Shown: positions 1-8,712 of the stretch, one piece after another
How positions within the stretch are numbered: position 1 is the first letter of the stretch
Layout: each line of letters opens with the position of its first letter
Assembly (NCBI RefSeq): GCF_015351105.1
Contig: NZ_JADKRR010000001.1
Location: 1,655,069-1,719,068, forward strand
Reading direction: 5' to 3'
Length of the DNA: 64,000 nucleotides
DNA from: Clavibacter sp. VKM Ac-2872
Lineage (GTDB): Bacteria > Actinomycetota > Actinomycetes > Actinomycetales > Microbacteriaceae
Program-made: the position numbers and the translations under genes
The notes under the pieces: model-generated
Database searches by the model: none
Seen by the model: the letters and a program-made list of their open reading frames with translations, nothing else
What the model was told of the DNA's origin: nothing

Positions 1-2
1 AT

Positions 3-995
3 CCCTGGCCGGAGTCGGTCGGGGCGGAGCTCGCCCGCGTGGGCGCGACCGGCACGCGCCCCGGCACGCACCCCGTGCCGCGCGCCGAGGACGCCGCCGA
101 CGCGACCCCCGTCTGGCGCCACGACGACGACGCCTACCTCGGACTCATCCGCTCCTGCCAGGAGTCCATCCGGCGCGGCGACGCGTACCAGCTGTGCCTC
201 ACCAACAGCGCGGAGGTCCCCGGCGAGGTCGACCCGGTCCTCGTGCACCTCGCGCTCCGCGCCCTCAGCCCCACCCACCACGGCGCGTTCCTCCGCGTGG
301 GCCACACGACCCTCGTCAGCGCCTCGCCCGAGCGGTTCGTGGAGGTCGACGCGGCCCGCACGCTCCGCACCCTGCCGATCAAGGGCACGCGCCCCCGCCA
401 CGCGGATCCCGCCGCCGACGCCCGGGCGCGCGCCGAGCTCCTCGCCAGCGAGAAGGAGCGCGCCGAGAACGTGATGATCGTCGACCTCATGCGCAACGAC
501 CTCAGCCGCGTGTGCGTCCTCGGATCCGTGCGCGTCACGAGCCTGTTCGCCGTGGAGGCCTACGCGCAGGTGCACCAGCTCGTGAGCCGCGTCGAGGGGG
601 AGCTCGCCCCGGGCGTCACCGCCGTCGACGCGGTGCGGGCGCTCTTCCCGGCGGGATCCATGACGGGCGCCCCCAAGTCCGCGGCCGTCGGCATCCTCGC
701 CGCGCTCGAGCGCGGTCCGCGCGGCGTCTACGCGGGCGCGTTCGGCTGGTTCGGCGACGACGGTCGCGTCGACCTCGCCATGGTGATCCGCTCGGTCGTC
801 GTCACCCGCGGCCACGCCACCGTCGGCGCGGGCGGGGGGATCACCGCGCTCTCCGTCCCCCGGGAGGAGCTCGAGGAGGTGCGCGTGAAGGCCGCGCCGC
901 TCCTGGCCGCCGTCCGCGCGGCTCGCGTGGCCACGTCGCCCGGCGGTGCAGGCGGGGCGGGTCCGTCCCTCCCCAGCGCGCGCCACCCGGCCTGA
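3..995 (+). CDS. pabB: Aminodeoxychorismate synthase component I (PabB), 5' end cut off by window edge
   Basis: The reading frame is open from the window's first bases, so the N-terminus lies outside; about 330 C-terminal residues are seen. They cover the chorismate-binding domain: PIKGTRPR, then SEKERAENVMIVDLMRNDL, EAYAQVHQLVS and AGSMTGAPK. Known of the family: PabB converts chorismate with ammonia to 4-amino-4-deoxychorismate for folate. The Lys in PIKGT matches the covalent-intermediate Lys of PabB, where anthranilate synthase TrpE has Ala (PIAGT), so PabB is favoured over TrpE. A glutamine amidotransferase partner or fusion would lie upstream and cannot be seen. The last 25 residues are Gly/Ala-rich and not conserved in type. 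Confidence 0.88.
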   Translation, partial: PWPESVGAELARVGATGTRPGTHPVPRAEDAADATPVWRHDDDAYLGLIRSCQESIRRGDAYQLCLTNSAEVPGEVDPVLVHLALRALSPTHHGAFLRVGHTTLVSASPERFVEVDAARTLRTLPIKGTRPRHADPAADARARAELLASEKERAENVMIVDLMRNDLSRVCVLGSVRVTSLFAVEAYAQVHQLVSRVEGELAPGVTAVDAVRALFPAGSMTGAPKSAAVGILAALERGPRGVYAGAFGWFGDDGRVDLAMVIRSVVVTRGHATVGAGGGITALSVPREELEEVRVKAAPLLAAVRAARVATSPGGAGGAGPSLPSARHPA

Positions 996-1094
996 CCGGC
1001 AGCCCCTCCCACGGGTTCGGGACGGGCCTCGCGCGTTCACTAGTCTTGTCGAGGCCTTCACGGCCGCGACCCCCGCATCGAATCGAGAGCGCCC

Positions 1095-3653
1095 TTGGCA
1101 CACGAGACCCCCGACACCCCCGGCGACACCTACGACTTCCGCGCCATCGAGGCCGAGTGGTCGGAGGTCTGGGAGCGCGAGCAGCCGTTCCGCACGCCGG
1201 ACGCGAGCGACACCCGCCCCCGCAAGTACATCCTCGACATGTTCCCGTACCCCTCCGGCGACCTCCACATGGGCCACGCGGAGGCGTTCGCGCTCGGCGA
1301 CGCGGTCGCGCGCTACTGGCGCCAGCAGGGCTTCAACGTTCTGCACCCCATCGGCTGGGACTCCTTCGGCCTGCCCGCGGAGAACGCCGCCATCAAGCGC
1401 GGGGTCGACCCGCGCGAGTGGACCTACGCGAACATCGCCACGCAGAAGCAGTCGATGAAGCGCTACGGCCTGTCCTTCGACTGGGAGCGCGAGCTCCACA
1501 CGAGCGACCCCGAGTACTACACGTGGAACCAGTGGCTGTTCCTCAAGATGCACGAGAAGGGCCTCGCCTACCGCAAGGACAGCTGGGTCAACTGGGACCC
1601 GGTGGACCAGACGGTGCTGGCCAACGAGCAGGTGCTGCCGGACGGCACGTCCGACCGCTCGGGCGCCGTGGTCGTCAAGAAGAAGCTCACGCAGTGGTAC
1701 CTGCGCATCACCGACTACGCCGACCGCCTCGTCGACGACCTCAACCAGCTCGAGGGCACATGGCCGGCGAAGGTCCTCAGCATGCAGCGCAACTGGATCG
1801 GCCGGTCCATCGGCGCCGAGGTCGACTTCGTCGTCGAGGGCCGCGACGAGCCGGTCACGGTCTTCACCACGCGTCCCGACACGCTGCACGGCGCGACCTT
1901 CATGGTCGTCGCGCCCGACAGCGACCTGGCCGCCGAGCTCGTCGAGGGCGCGTCGGACGAGGTCCGCGCGGACTTCCGCGGCTACCTCGAGCGCACGCAG
2001 CGCCTCAACGAGATCGAGCGCTCCACGACCGACCGTCCGAAGACCGGCATCCCGCTCGGCCGCACCGCGATCAACCCGGTCAACGGCGAGCGGATCCCCG
2101 TCTGGGCGGCCGACTACGTGCTCGCCGACTACGGCACCGGCGCGGTCATGGCCGTGCCCGCGCACGACCAGCGCGACCTCGACTTCGCGCGCGCCTTCGA
2201 CCTGCCGGTGCGCGTCGTGGTCGACACGACGCAGCCCGTCACGGGCGCGATCCGCATCATCCCCGAGGACGGCGAGCTGCCGGACCTCGAGGAGGTGCTG
2301 CCCGGCCGCACGGGTGTCGCGCTGCCCGGCGAGGGCCGCCTCATCAACTCCGGCTCGCTGAACGGCCTGAGCAAGCAGCCCGCGATCAAGCGCGTCATCG
2401 AGCAGCTGGAGGCGGAGGGCCGCGGCCGCGCGGCGAAGAACTACCGCCTGCGCGACTGGCTCATCTCGCGCCAGCGCTTCTGGGGCACCCCCATCCCGAT
2501 CGTCTACGACGCCGAGGGCAACGAGATCCGCGTGCCGGAGGACCAGCTGCCCGTCCGCCTGCCGGACACCGAGGGGCTCGACCTCACGCCGAAGGGCAAG
2601 TCGCCGCTGGCGGCCGCCACGGAGTGGACGAACGTGCCGAGCCCCGTGGACGGCAGCCCGGCCACGCGCGACCCCGACACCATGGACACGTTCATGGACA
2701 GCTCCTGGTACTGGCTGCGCTTCCTGTCGCCCAACGACGCCACGAAGGCGTTCGACCCGGCCGACGCCGACCGCTGGGCGCCCATCGACCAGTACGTGGG
2801 CGGCGTGGAGCACGCGATCCTGCACCTGCTGTACTCGCGCTTCATCACCAAGGTCCTGTTCGACCTCGGCTACGTCACCTTCACGGAGCCGTTCAGCGCG
2901 CTGCTCAACCAGGGGATGGTGCTCTCCGGCGGCAGCAAGATGTCGAAGAGCAAGGGCGGCGTCGACCTCGGAAGCGAGATGGACCGTCACGGTGTCGACG
3001 CCATCCGCCTCACCATGGCCTTCGCCGGCCCGCCGGAGGACGACATCGACTGGGAGGACGTGTCCCCGTCGGGCTCCGCGAAGTTCCTGGCCCGCGCGTG
3101 GCGCCTCACCGGGGACATCACGAGCGCGCCCGAGATCGAGTGGAAGTCGGGGGACGAGGCGCTCCGCCGCGTCACCCACCGCTTCCTCGCGGAGGCGCCC
3201 GGGATGCTCGAGGCGTTCAAGTTCAACGTCGTCATCGCCCGCACCATGGAGCTCGTCAACGCCATCCGCAAGACCATCGACCAGGGCCCCGGCGGCGGGG
3301 ACGCGGCCGTGCGTGAGGCGACGGAGGTCGTCGCCGTCGCCCTCAGCCTGTTCGCGCCGTACACGGCGGAGGACATGTGGAAGCGCCTCGGCCGCGAGGG
3401 CTCCGTGGCGTTCGCGGGGTGGCGCAAGGCGGAGCGCAACCTGCTCGTCGTGAACACGGTGACCGCGGTCGTGCAGGTCGACGGCAAGGTGCGCGACAAG
3501 CTCGACGTCGACGCGAAGATCACCGCGGAGGACCTGGAGGCGCTCGCGCGTGAGACGGCGGGCGTCAAGCGCTCCACCGCGGGGCGCACGATCGACAAGG
3601 TCATCGTCCGCGCGCCGAAGATCGTGAGCATCACCACCACGCCGGCTCCCTGA
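1095..3653 (+). CDS. leuS: Leucyl-tRNA synthetase
   Basis: Cytoplasmic class I aminoacyl-tRNA synthetase that charges tRNA-Leu. The 852 residues have the usual bacterial layout: the HIGH motif as HMGH near residues 58-61 (in [11 protein letters not shown]), a CP1 editing domain with [12 protein letters not shown], the tryptophan-rich [16 protein letters not shown] region, the KMSKS loop (SKMSKSKGG) near residue 616 and the anticodon-binding tail. The start is TTG: no nearby ATG or GTG gives a better N-terminus, and this one begins just before the conserved [10 protein letters not shown] segment. A GAGAGCG stretch about 5 bases upstream could be the ribosome site. It is a single gene ended by a strong hairpin. 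Confidence 0.95.
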   Translation: MAHETPDTPGDTYDFRAIEAEWSEVWEREQPFRTPDASDTRPRKYILDMFPYPSGDLHMGHAEAFALGDAVARYWRQQGFNVLHPIGWDSFGLPAENAAIKRGVDPREWTYANIATQKQSMKRYGLSFDWERELHTSDPEYYTWNQWLFLKMHEKGLAYRKDSWVNWDPVDQTVLANEQVLPDGTSDRSGAVVVKKKLTQWYLRITDYADRLVDDLNQLEGTWPAKVLSMQRNWIGRSIGAEVDFVVEGRDEPVTVFTTRPDTLHGATFMVVAPDSDLAAELVEGASDEVRADFRGYLERTQRLNEIERSTTDRPKTGIPLGRTAINPVNGERIPVWAADYVLADYGTGAVMAVPAHDQRDLDFARAFDLPVRVVVDTTQPVTGAIRIIPEDGELPDLEEVLPGRTGVALPGEGRLINSGSLNGLSKQPAIKRVIEQLEAEGRGRAAKNYRLRDWLISRQRFWGTPIPIVYDAEGNEIRVPEDQLPVRLPDTEGLDLTPKGKSPLAAATEWTNVPSPVDGSPATRDPDTMDTFMDSSWYWLRFLSPNDATKAFDPADADRWAPIDQYVGGVEHAILHLLYSRFITKVLFDLGYVTFTEPFSALLNQGMVLSGGSKMSKSKGGVDLGSEMDRHGVDAIRLTMAFAGPPEDDIDWEDVSPSGSAKFLARAWRLTGDITSAPEIEWKSGDEALRRVTHRFLAEAPGMLEAFKFNVVIARTMELVNAIRKTIDQGPGGGDAAVREATEVVAVALSLFAPYTAEDMWKRLGREGSVAFAGWRKAERNLLVVNTVTAVVQVDGKVRDKLDVDAKITAEDLEALARETAGVKRSTAGRTIDKVIVRAPKIVSITTTPAP

Positions 3654-3686
3654 GGGACGGCCCGCGACCCCGCGTCGCGGTGAGAC

Positions 3687-3712
3687 GGGGCGGTCCGGCG
3701 ACGGGCCGCCCC
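3687..3712 (+). terminator. Terminator hairpin after leuS
   Basis: An 11-bp stem (GGGGCGGTCCG with CGGGCCGCCCC, one T-G wobble) with a GCGA loop, 33 bases after the leuS stop. No long T run follows, as is common in high-GC genomes. It also argues against starting comEA upstream at 3680. Confidence 0.6.
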
Positions 3713-3787
3713 GCTCCATCCCAGGGCGGATCCGCGACGGCGATCCCCAGACCCCGCCGAACGGCGCTGGCGCTGGCGCGCACCGCC

Positions 3788-3793
3788 TACCGT
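3788..3793 (+). promoter_or_regulatory. Leaderless -10 hexamer (TACCGT) of comEA
   Basis: TACCGT, then six bases, then the comEA ATG at 3800. Transcription would begin at or next to the start codon. No ribosome site is visible. Confidence 0.5.
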
Positions 3794-3799
3794 GCCCGC

Positions 3800-4720
3800 A
3801 TGCGCCCCCTCCGCCGTCCCCGTCCCGGACCCGATGCGGGCGAGCAGCCGCGATGGGCGGGCCACGACGGGGAGCCCGACGCGGCATGGCCCTGGGACGC
3901 CGGGCCGCCCCGACGTGCGCCCGTGGACGCCGAGCGGGCCGTCGACCCCGCGCCCGCGGCCGAAGCGCCCGCTGACGCGCATCCGCTGCCCGGCCAGAGG
4001 GTGCGCGTCCGGCTCCGCGTCGGCATCGGGGCGGCGGCCCTGCTGGTCGGCGCGGCGCTCGTGGTGACGGTCCTCGTCACCGCCGTCCAGTCGGCCGACG
4101 GGTCCGCCTCGTCGGCACCCGAGGCCGGGCGCCCGAGCCCGTCGTCGCACGCGAGCACGGGCTCCGACACCGTGGACGCTGCTCCCGAGGACGGTCAGGC
4201 GGCCGGGTCCCCCGGGGCGGCGGATCCCTCCGACGCGGGCGACGCGGACGGCGCGACCGGCGCATCCGCGGCCGGCGACCGGACGCCGATCTACGTCCAC
4301 GTGGTCGGCGCGGTCGTCTCCCCGGGGCTGTTCCCCCTGGCGCCGGGCAGCCGCGTCGTCGACGCGCTCGCCGCGGCGCACGGCTTCGCCGACGGGGCGG
4401 ACACGGCGGGCGTGAACCTGGCGCGCGTCCTGTCCGACGGCGAGCAGCTCGTCGTCCCGCGCCAGGGGGAGACGCCGGCGGCCCCGTCCGGCGCGTCCGG
4501 CGCCGTCGGCGGGAGCGCGAGCCCGTCCGCGCCGGTCGACCTCAACACCGCGACGGCGGAGCAGCTGGAGACACTGCCGCGCGTCGGCCCCTCCCTGGCC
4601 GCGCGCATCATCGCCTGGCGGTCCGCGCACGGGCGCTTCACGCGCGTCGCCGACCTGGGACGCGTCCCGGGCATCGGCGATCGCACGCTCGCGTCGCTCA
4701 CCCCGCTGGTGCGGGTGTGA
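3800..4720 (+). CDS. comEA: ComEA-type competence DNA-binding protein
   Basis: 306 residues. A Pro-rich cytoplasmic N-terminus is followed by one membrane helix (about residues 68-95), an Ala/Ser/Asp-rich linker, an SLBB domain (IYVHVVGAVVSPGLFPL onward) and a C-terminal double helix-hairpin-helix domain (VDLNTATAEQLETLPRVGP, then GIGDRTLASL). In naturally competent bacteria ComEA binds incoming double-stranded DNA outside the membrane and hands it to the ComEC channel. The start at ATG 3800 is preferred because the frame's earlier GTG lies in the leuS terminator and a -10 hexamer sits six bases before this ATG. It overlaps comEC by four bases (GTGA), so the two are translationally coupled. 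Confidence 0.88.
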   Translation: MRPLRRPRPGPDAGEQPRWAGHDGEPDAAWPWDAGPPRRAPVDAERAVDPAPAAEAPADAHPLPGQRVRVRLRVGIGAAALLVGAALVVTVLVTAVQSADGSASSAPEAGRPSPSSHASTGSDTVDAAPEDGQAAGSPGAADPSDAGDADGATGASAAGDRTPIYVHVVGAVVSPGLFPLAPGSRVVDALAAAHGFADGADTAGVNLARVLSDGEQLVVPRQGETPAAPSGASGAVGGSASPSAPVDLNTATAEQLETLPRVGPSLAARIIAWRSAHGRFTRVADLGRVPGIGDRTLASLTPLVRV

Positions 4721-6483
4721 CGCGGAGGTCGCTGGGCGCCGGCGGCTCGGGCCGACCGTCGCGCGGGTGGTCGCGCGCGATCACGGCGGACATCGACCTC
4801 CGGCTGGCGGTCCCCGCCGCCGCCGGCTGGGCGAGCGCGGCGGCCGCGATCGGCGTCCGCGGTGCGTCGGCGCCGTCGGCCGTCGCCGCGGCGGCGCTGG
4901 CGCTGGTGTCCGCCGGGATCGCCGTCCGGTGGGCCGTGCGCTCGCGGGTGCCTGCCTCCACGACGGCGACGGCGACGGCCAGCGATGGGCCCCGCGTCCG
5001 CCGACGGCGGTCACGGCGCGCGGATGCGGAGTCGGGCGCCCGGTTCCGCCGAGGTGCGGCGGCGCTGGCCGTCGCCGCCGGGGTGACGGCCATGGTCCTC
5101 GGCGCGGCCGCCGCCCGGGAGCCGTCACGTCACCCGGAGATCCTGGAGAGCGCCGCGCACGCGGACGGAACGGTGGTCGCGGACGCCGTCGTCGACGAGC
5201 CGCCCGCCCCGATGGCCTCGCACTCCGGGAAGGGCGCCGGGAGCGGCGCCGCGCGGGTGCGTCTCGTCGCGCACCTCACCGCCGTCCACGTCGGCCGCGA
5301 GGCGGGCGGACGCACGGTCGACGAGACGGTCCGACTGCCGGCCCCGGTGCCCGTCGCGGTGTTCGCCACGGGCGGCGGCGGCCGTGGCGGCGGATCCGGC
5401 GTCGGCCGCCTGGGCGTGGGCGTCGTCGTGCGGCTGAGCGCCGCCGTCCATGACGCGGATCCGGGTGATCGCGCGGCGTACCTCCTCCTCGCGCGCGGCG
5501 CACCCGAGCCCGTGGGCGATCCCGTCGGGCCGCTCGGGATCGCGGACGACCTCCGTTCCGGCCTCGCCGGTGCGGCCGCCGACCTCCGCGGACCGGGGGC
5601 GCAGCTCCTGCCCGGCCTCGCGATCGGGGACGTGTCGGCCGTGACACCCGCGCTCGCGCAGACCATGAAGGACAGCTCGCTCACGCACCTCACGGCCGTC
5701 TCGGGCGCGAACTGCGCGGTCATCGTCGGACTCGTGCTCGCGCTGGCGGCCGCCGCCGGGCTCCGACGACCCGCGCGCGCGGTCGCGGCGCTGGCGGCCC
5801 TCGGCGCGTTCGTGATCCTGGTGACCCCGCAGCCCAGCGTGCTGCGCGCCGCCGTCATGGCCGCCGTGCTCATCGTGTCCACCGCGTCCGGCCGGCCGTC
5901 GCGCGGCCTGCCCGGCCTCTCCCTGGCGGTGGTCGTCCTGCTCACGAGCGATCCCTGGCTGGCGCGCGACCTCGGCTTCGCCCTGAGCGTGCTGGCGACG
6001 GCCGGGCTCCTCGTCCTGGCCCCACCGCTCGCGGAGCGCCTGTCGCGTCACCTGCCCCGCCGCCTGGCCGAGGCGCTCGCGATCCCCGTCGCCGCGCAGG
6101 TGGCGTGCCAGCCGGTCCTCCTCGTGCTGCAACCGGGTCTGCCCGTGCACGGGGTCCTCGCGAACGTCCTCGCCGAGCCCGCTGCCGCACCCGCCACCAT
6201 CGGCGGTCTGGTCGCGTGCGTCGTCCTCCCGATCTGGCCGGCGGCGGGCGGGCTGGTGCTGCGGTTGGCGTGGCTGCCCGCCGCGTGGATCGCCGCCGTC
6301 GCCTCCGTCATGTCCCGCCTCCCCGCGGGCCGCGTGCCGTGGGCGTCGGGGCCGGCGGGCGTCATCGCCCTCGCGGTCGCGATAGCCCTGGTCGTCGCGG
6401 TGGTCGCGCTCGGCCGACCTGACCCGCCCCGGCATCCTCCGGGTCCCGTCGCCGGGCCGGTCGACGTCGCACCCGACGGCTAA
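4717..6483 (+). CDS. comEC: ComEC/Rec2-type DNA uptake channel
   Basis: 588-residue polytopic membrane protein. An N-terminal region with two or three helices and a small soluble domain is followed by the Competence domain, marked by LTHLTAVSGANCAVIVGL (the serine/asparagine signature of ComEC) and about eight further hydrophobic segments. ComEC moves single-stranded DNA across the cytoplasmic membrane. It ends after the membrane domain and lacks the C-terminal metallo-beta-lactamase nuclease domain of longer homologues. It starts at a GTG that overlaps the comEA stop. Competence genes occur widely in actinobacteria; whether this strain takes up DNA cannot be told from sequence. Confidence 0.88.
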   Translation: MTRRSLGAGGSGRPSRGWSRAITADIDLRLAVPAAAGWASAAAAIGVRGASAPSAVAAAALALVSAGIAVRWAVRSRVPASTTATATASDGPRVRRRRSRRADAESGARFRRGAAALAVAAGVTAMVLGAAAAREPSRHPEILESAAHADGTVVADAVVDEPPAPMASHSGKGAGSGAARVRLVAHLTAVHVGREAGGRTVDETVRLPAPVPVAVFATGGGGRGGGSGVGRLGVGVVVRLSAAVHDADPGDRAAYLLLARGAPEPVGDPVGPLGIADDLRSGLAGAAADLRGPGAQLLPGLAIGDVSAVTPALAQTMKDSSLTHLTAVSGANCAVIVGLVLALAAAAGLRRPARAVAALAALGAFVILVTPQPSVLRAAVMAAVLIVSTASGRPSRGLPGLSLAVVVLLTSDPWLARDLGFALSVLATAGLLVLAPPLAERLSRHLPRRLAEALAIPVAAQVACQPVLLVLQPGLPVHGVLANVLAEPAAAPATIGGLVACVVLPIWPAAGGLVLRLAWLPAAWIAAVASVMSRLPAGRVPWASGPAGVIALAVAIALVVAVVALGRPDPPRHPPGPVAGPVDVAPDG

Positions 6484-6486
6484 CCT
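6481..6486 (+). promoter_or_regulatory. Likely -10 hexamer (TAACCT) for holA
   Basis: TAACCT begins with the TAA stop codon of comEC. The transcript would have a leader of about 75 bases before holA, which carries a clear ribosome site. Confidence 0.35.
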
Positions 6487-6568
6487 GGATGCGCCCGACC
6501 GCCGGCCCGCCCGGCGCACGACACCGCCCCGCTCACGCCGCACCCCGCACCCACCCGGAAGGACCCGC

Positions 6569-7597
6569 ATGGCGACCAGGACGTCCCGCAGCCCGGCGGC
6601 GAAGCCCTCCGCGGCCATCCCGCAGCTCTCCTGGGACGCGGTGCGGCCGGCCCCCATCGTCCTCGTGTCCGGCACCGAGGCCCTCCTCGCCGACCGGGCG
6701 ATGCGACGCCTCCGCGACATCCTCACGGCGGAGGATCCCCGCATCGAGGTGTCCGACATCGAGGCCGACTCCTACGCGCCGGGCGAGCTCATCACGCTGG
6801 CGAGCCCGTCCCTGTTCGCGGAACCGCGGCTCATCCGCGTGGTCAACGTGGAGAAGTGCTCCGACCAGTTCCTGGTGGATGCCGTCGCGTACCTCGACTC
6901 GCCGGCGGACGACACGTACGTCGTGCTCCGGCACGCCGGGGGAGTGCGCGGCAAGAAGCTCCTCGACGCCGTGCGCGCGGGCACCGGTGGCGGCATCGAG
7001 ATCGTGTGCGCGGAGCTCAAGAAGGACAGCGAGAAGCACGACTTCGCCGTCGCAGAGTTCCGGGCCGCCAAGCGCTCCATCACCCCGGGCGCGGTGCGAC
7101 AGCTGGTGGCCGCGTTCCAGGACGACGTGAGCGAGCTCGCCTCCGCGTGCCAGCAGCTGATCTCCGACACCGCCCACGACATCACCGAGGTCACGGTCGA
7201 CCAGTACTACGGCGGGCGCGTCGAGATCAACGCCTTCGCCGTCGCGGACTCGGCGATCGCCGGCCGCAGCGGCGAGGCGCTCGTGCTGCTCCGGCACGCG
7301 CTCACCTCGGGTGCGGACCCGGTGCCGCTCATCGCGGCGTTCGCCATGAAGATCCGCACCATGGCGAAGGTCTCCGGCGTCTCCGGCGCATCGGGTCAGC
7401 TGGCCTCGAAGCTGGGCATGGCGCCCTGGCAGGTCGACCGCGCCCGGCGCGACCTGCAGCTGTGGGACGACCAGGGCCTCGGCCGGGCCATCGAGGCCCT
7501 CGCCGAGGCGGACGCGCGGGTCAAGGGCGGCGGGCGCGATCCCGTCTACTCGCTGGAGCGCATGGTGCGCACCGTCGCCTCCCGCGGCCGCGACTGA
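6569..7597 (+). CDS. holA: DNA polymerase III delta subunit
   Basis: 342 residues, normal for the family. Delta is the clamp-loader subunit that opens the beta sliding clamp and loads it on primed DNA. Visible features are the N-terminal nucleotide-binding-like fold (APIVLVSGTEALLADRA), the middle domain with YVVLRHAGGVRGKKLL, the DELTA signature ITPGAVRQLV, and the C-terminal collar helices (GRSGEALVLLRHALTSG, LGMAPWQVDRARRDL). The ATG is preceded by GGAAGGA at a good distance. It faces rpsT across a shared terminator, an arrangement common in bacteria (holA-rpsT). Confidence 0.92.
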   Translation: MATRTSRSPAAKPSAAIPQLSWDAVRPAPIVLVSGTEALLADRAMRRLRDILTAEDPRIEVSDIEADSYAPGELITLASPSLFAEPRLIRVVNVEKCSDQFLVDAVAYLDSPADDTYVVLRHAGGVRGKKLLDAVRAGTGGGIEIVCAELKKDSEKHDFAVAEFRAAKRSITPGAVRQLVAAFQDDVSELASACQQLISDTAHDITEVTVDQYYGGRVEINAFAVADSAIAGRSGEALVLLRHALTSGADPVPLIAAFAMKIRTMAKVSGVSGASGQLASKLGMAPWQVDRARRDLQLWDDQGLGRAIEALAEADARVKGGGRDPVYSLERMVRTVASRGRD

Positions 7598-7652
7598 GGC
7601 CGCCGACCGCTGACAGCCGAGCGCCGGCCCCCGCGATCCGCGCCCGGACATG

Positions 7653-7687
7653 ACGACGGGCCCCGCGCGATGCGCGGGGCCCGTCGT
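7653..7687. terminator. Bidirectional terminator between holA and rpsT
   Basis: A perfect 16-bp inverted repeat (ACGACGGGCCCCGCGC, its complement, 3-base loop GAT) lies between the convergent genes holA and rpsT and can serve both. Confidence 0.8.
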
Positions 7688-7702
7688 TCACACCAGGGGA
7701 GG

Positions 7703-7966
7703 TCAGCCGATCTTGGCGACCTGCTTGGCGATCGCGCCCTTGCGGTTCGCGGCCTGGTTCTTGTGGATGACGCCCTTGCTGGCCGCCTTGTCGAGCTTCT
7801 TGCCCGCGAGGCTGACGGCCTTGACGGCCGCGTCCTTGTCGCCCGCGGTGATGGCCGTCTTGACGGAGCGGATGGCCGTCTTCAGCTCGCTCTTGACGGC
7901 CTTGTTGCGCTCCTGGGCCTTCTTGTTGGTGCCGATGCGCTTGATCTGCGACTTGATGTTTGCCAC
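7703..7966 (-). CDS. rpsT: 30S ribosomal protein S20
   Basis: 87 residues, Lys/Ala-rich and helical throughout. It begins [18 protein letters not shown] and contains [17 protein letters not shown], both typical of S20, which binds 16S rRNA in the body of the small subunit. The start is GTG, preceded by GGAAGA. It is a single-gene unit facing holA. Upstream lies an inverted repeat (TGATC-GGGGAG-GATCA, about 8042-8057) of unknown role in its promoter region. Confidence 0.97.
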   Translation of the reverse strand: MANIKSQIKRIGTNKKAQERNKAVKSELKTAIRSVKTAITAGDKDAAVKAVSLAGKKLDKAASKGVIHKNQAANRKGAIAKQVAKIG

Positions 7967-8101
7967 GTGTTATGTCTTCCGTTCGAGTTGTCGTCGTATG
8001 AGTTGCCGCTCAGCGAGAGAGGGCGCCTGCGGCGATACCGCGTGATCGGGGAGGATCACACGCAAGCCAACAGGCGACGATACCAGGTCGCGGGCCGGAA
8101 A

Positions 8102-8620
8102 TCAGGCCGCGGAGCCGCGCGCGTCGCGGGACGGGCGCGGGGCGTCGTCGCCCGGCCGCACGAACCGGGTCTCGGGCTCGTCGTCGACCGCGGCGCGGAT
8201 CCGCCCGAGGAAGTCCGCGGGCATGTCCGGCAGCGCGTCCACCGGCCACCACGCGACCTCGAGCGACTCGTCGTCGTTGACGCGCGCCTCGCCCGAGAGG
8301 TAGCGGCAGCGGAAGGTGAGGTCGAGGTAGCTCGCGCGGTCGCCGTTGGGGTAGGTGATCTCGCCGGTCGTGCCGACGCCGACCAGCCGCTCCACCTCCA
8401 CGGTCACGCCGGTCTCCTCCTCGGCCTCCCGCCAGGCGCCGACGGCGGGCTCCTCGCCGGGCTCGAGGATCCCCGAGACGGGCGCCCACGCTCCGGTGTC
8501 CCCGCGACGGACCAGGAGCACGCGGGGTCCGTCGAGGATCACGGCGGTCACGCCCGAGAGCCACAGGGGAGCGGTGCCGACCCGCTCGCGGAGGGAGACG
8601 ATGAAGTCGGGGATGCCCAT
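8102..8620 (-). CDS. Nudix hydrolase
   Basis: 172 residues. The Nudix box is complete: G-x5-E-x7-REAEEETGV around residues 50-72 (GILEPGEEPAVGAWREAEEE), which binds the divalent metal for hydrolysis of nucleoside diphosphates linked to another group. The substrate cannot be told; the sequence resembles MutT-like 'ADP-ribose/NTP' Nudix proteins common in actinobacteria. The ATG was chosen because TACGCT ends six bases before it and the upstream extension is Arg/Gly-rich frame noise. The gene stands alone and is divergent from the amidohydrolase gene. Confidence 0.85.
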   Translation of the reverse strand: MGIPDFIVSLRERVGTAPLWLSGVTAVILDGPRVLLVRRGDTGAWAPVSGILEPGEEPAVGAWREAEEETGVTVEVERLVGVGTTGEITYPNGDRASYLDLTFRCRYLSGEARVNDDESLEVAWWPVDALPDMPADFLGRIRAAVDDEPETRFVRPGDDAPRPSRDARGSAA

Positions 8621-8626
8621 CCCCCG

Positions 8627-8632
8627 AGCGTA
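8627..8632 (-). promoter_or_regulatory. Leaderless -10 hexamer (TACGCT) of the Nudix gene
   Basis: TACGCT on the minus strand, six bases before the ATG at 8620. Confidence 0.5.
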
Positions 8633-8700
8633 CCGACACCCCGGCGGCGTCCCGCCGGCACCGGATGCCCCGCATCGCCCGCCGCGTCCGGCCCGCGTCC

Positions 8701-8706
8701 TAGGCT
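8701..8706 (+). promoter_or_regulatory. Leaderless -10 hexamer (TAGGCT) of the amidohydrolase
   Basis: TAGGCT, six bases, then ATG at 8713. It is back-to-back with the Nudix promoter about 70 bases away. Confidence 0.5.
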
Positions 8707-8712
8707 CGGAGC

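Noticed and set aside
194-3316. A 1040-codon plus-strand open frame across pabB and leuS
   Set aside because: It is a shifted-frame shadow, Arg/Pro/Ala-rich, with no domain, produced by the high G+C; leuS and pabB in the other frame have clear family motifs.
3680-3799. Upstream GTG start for comEA
   Set aside because: It would place coding sequence inside the leuS terminator hairpin; the ATG at 3800 has a -10 hexamer at the right distance.
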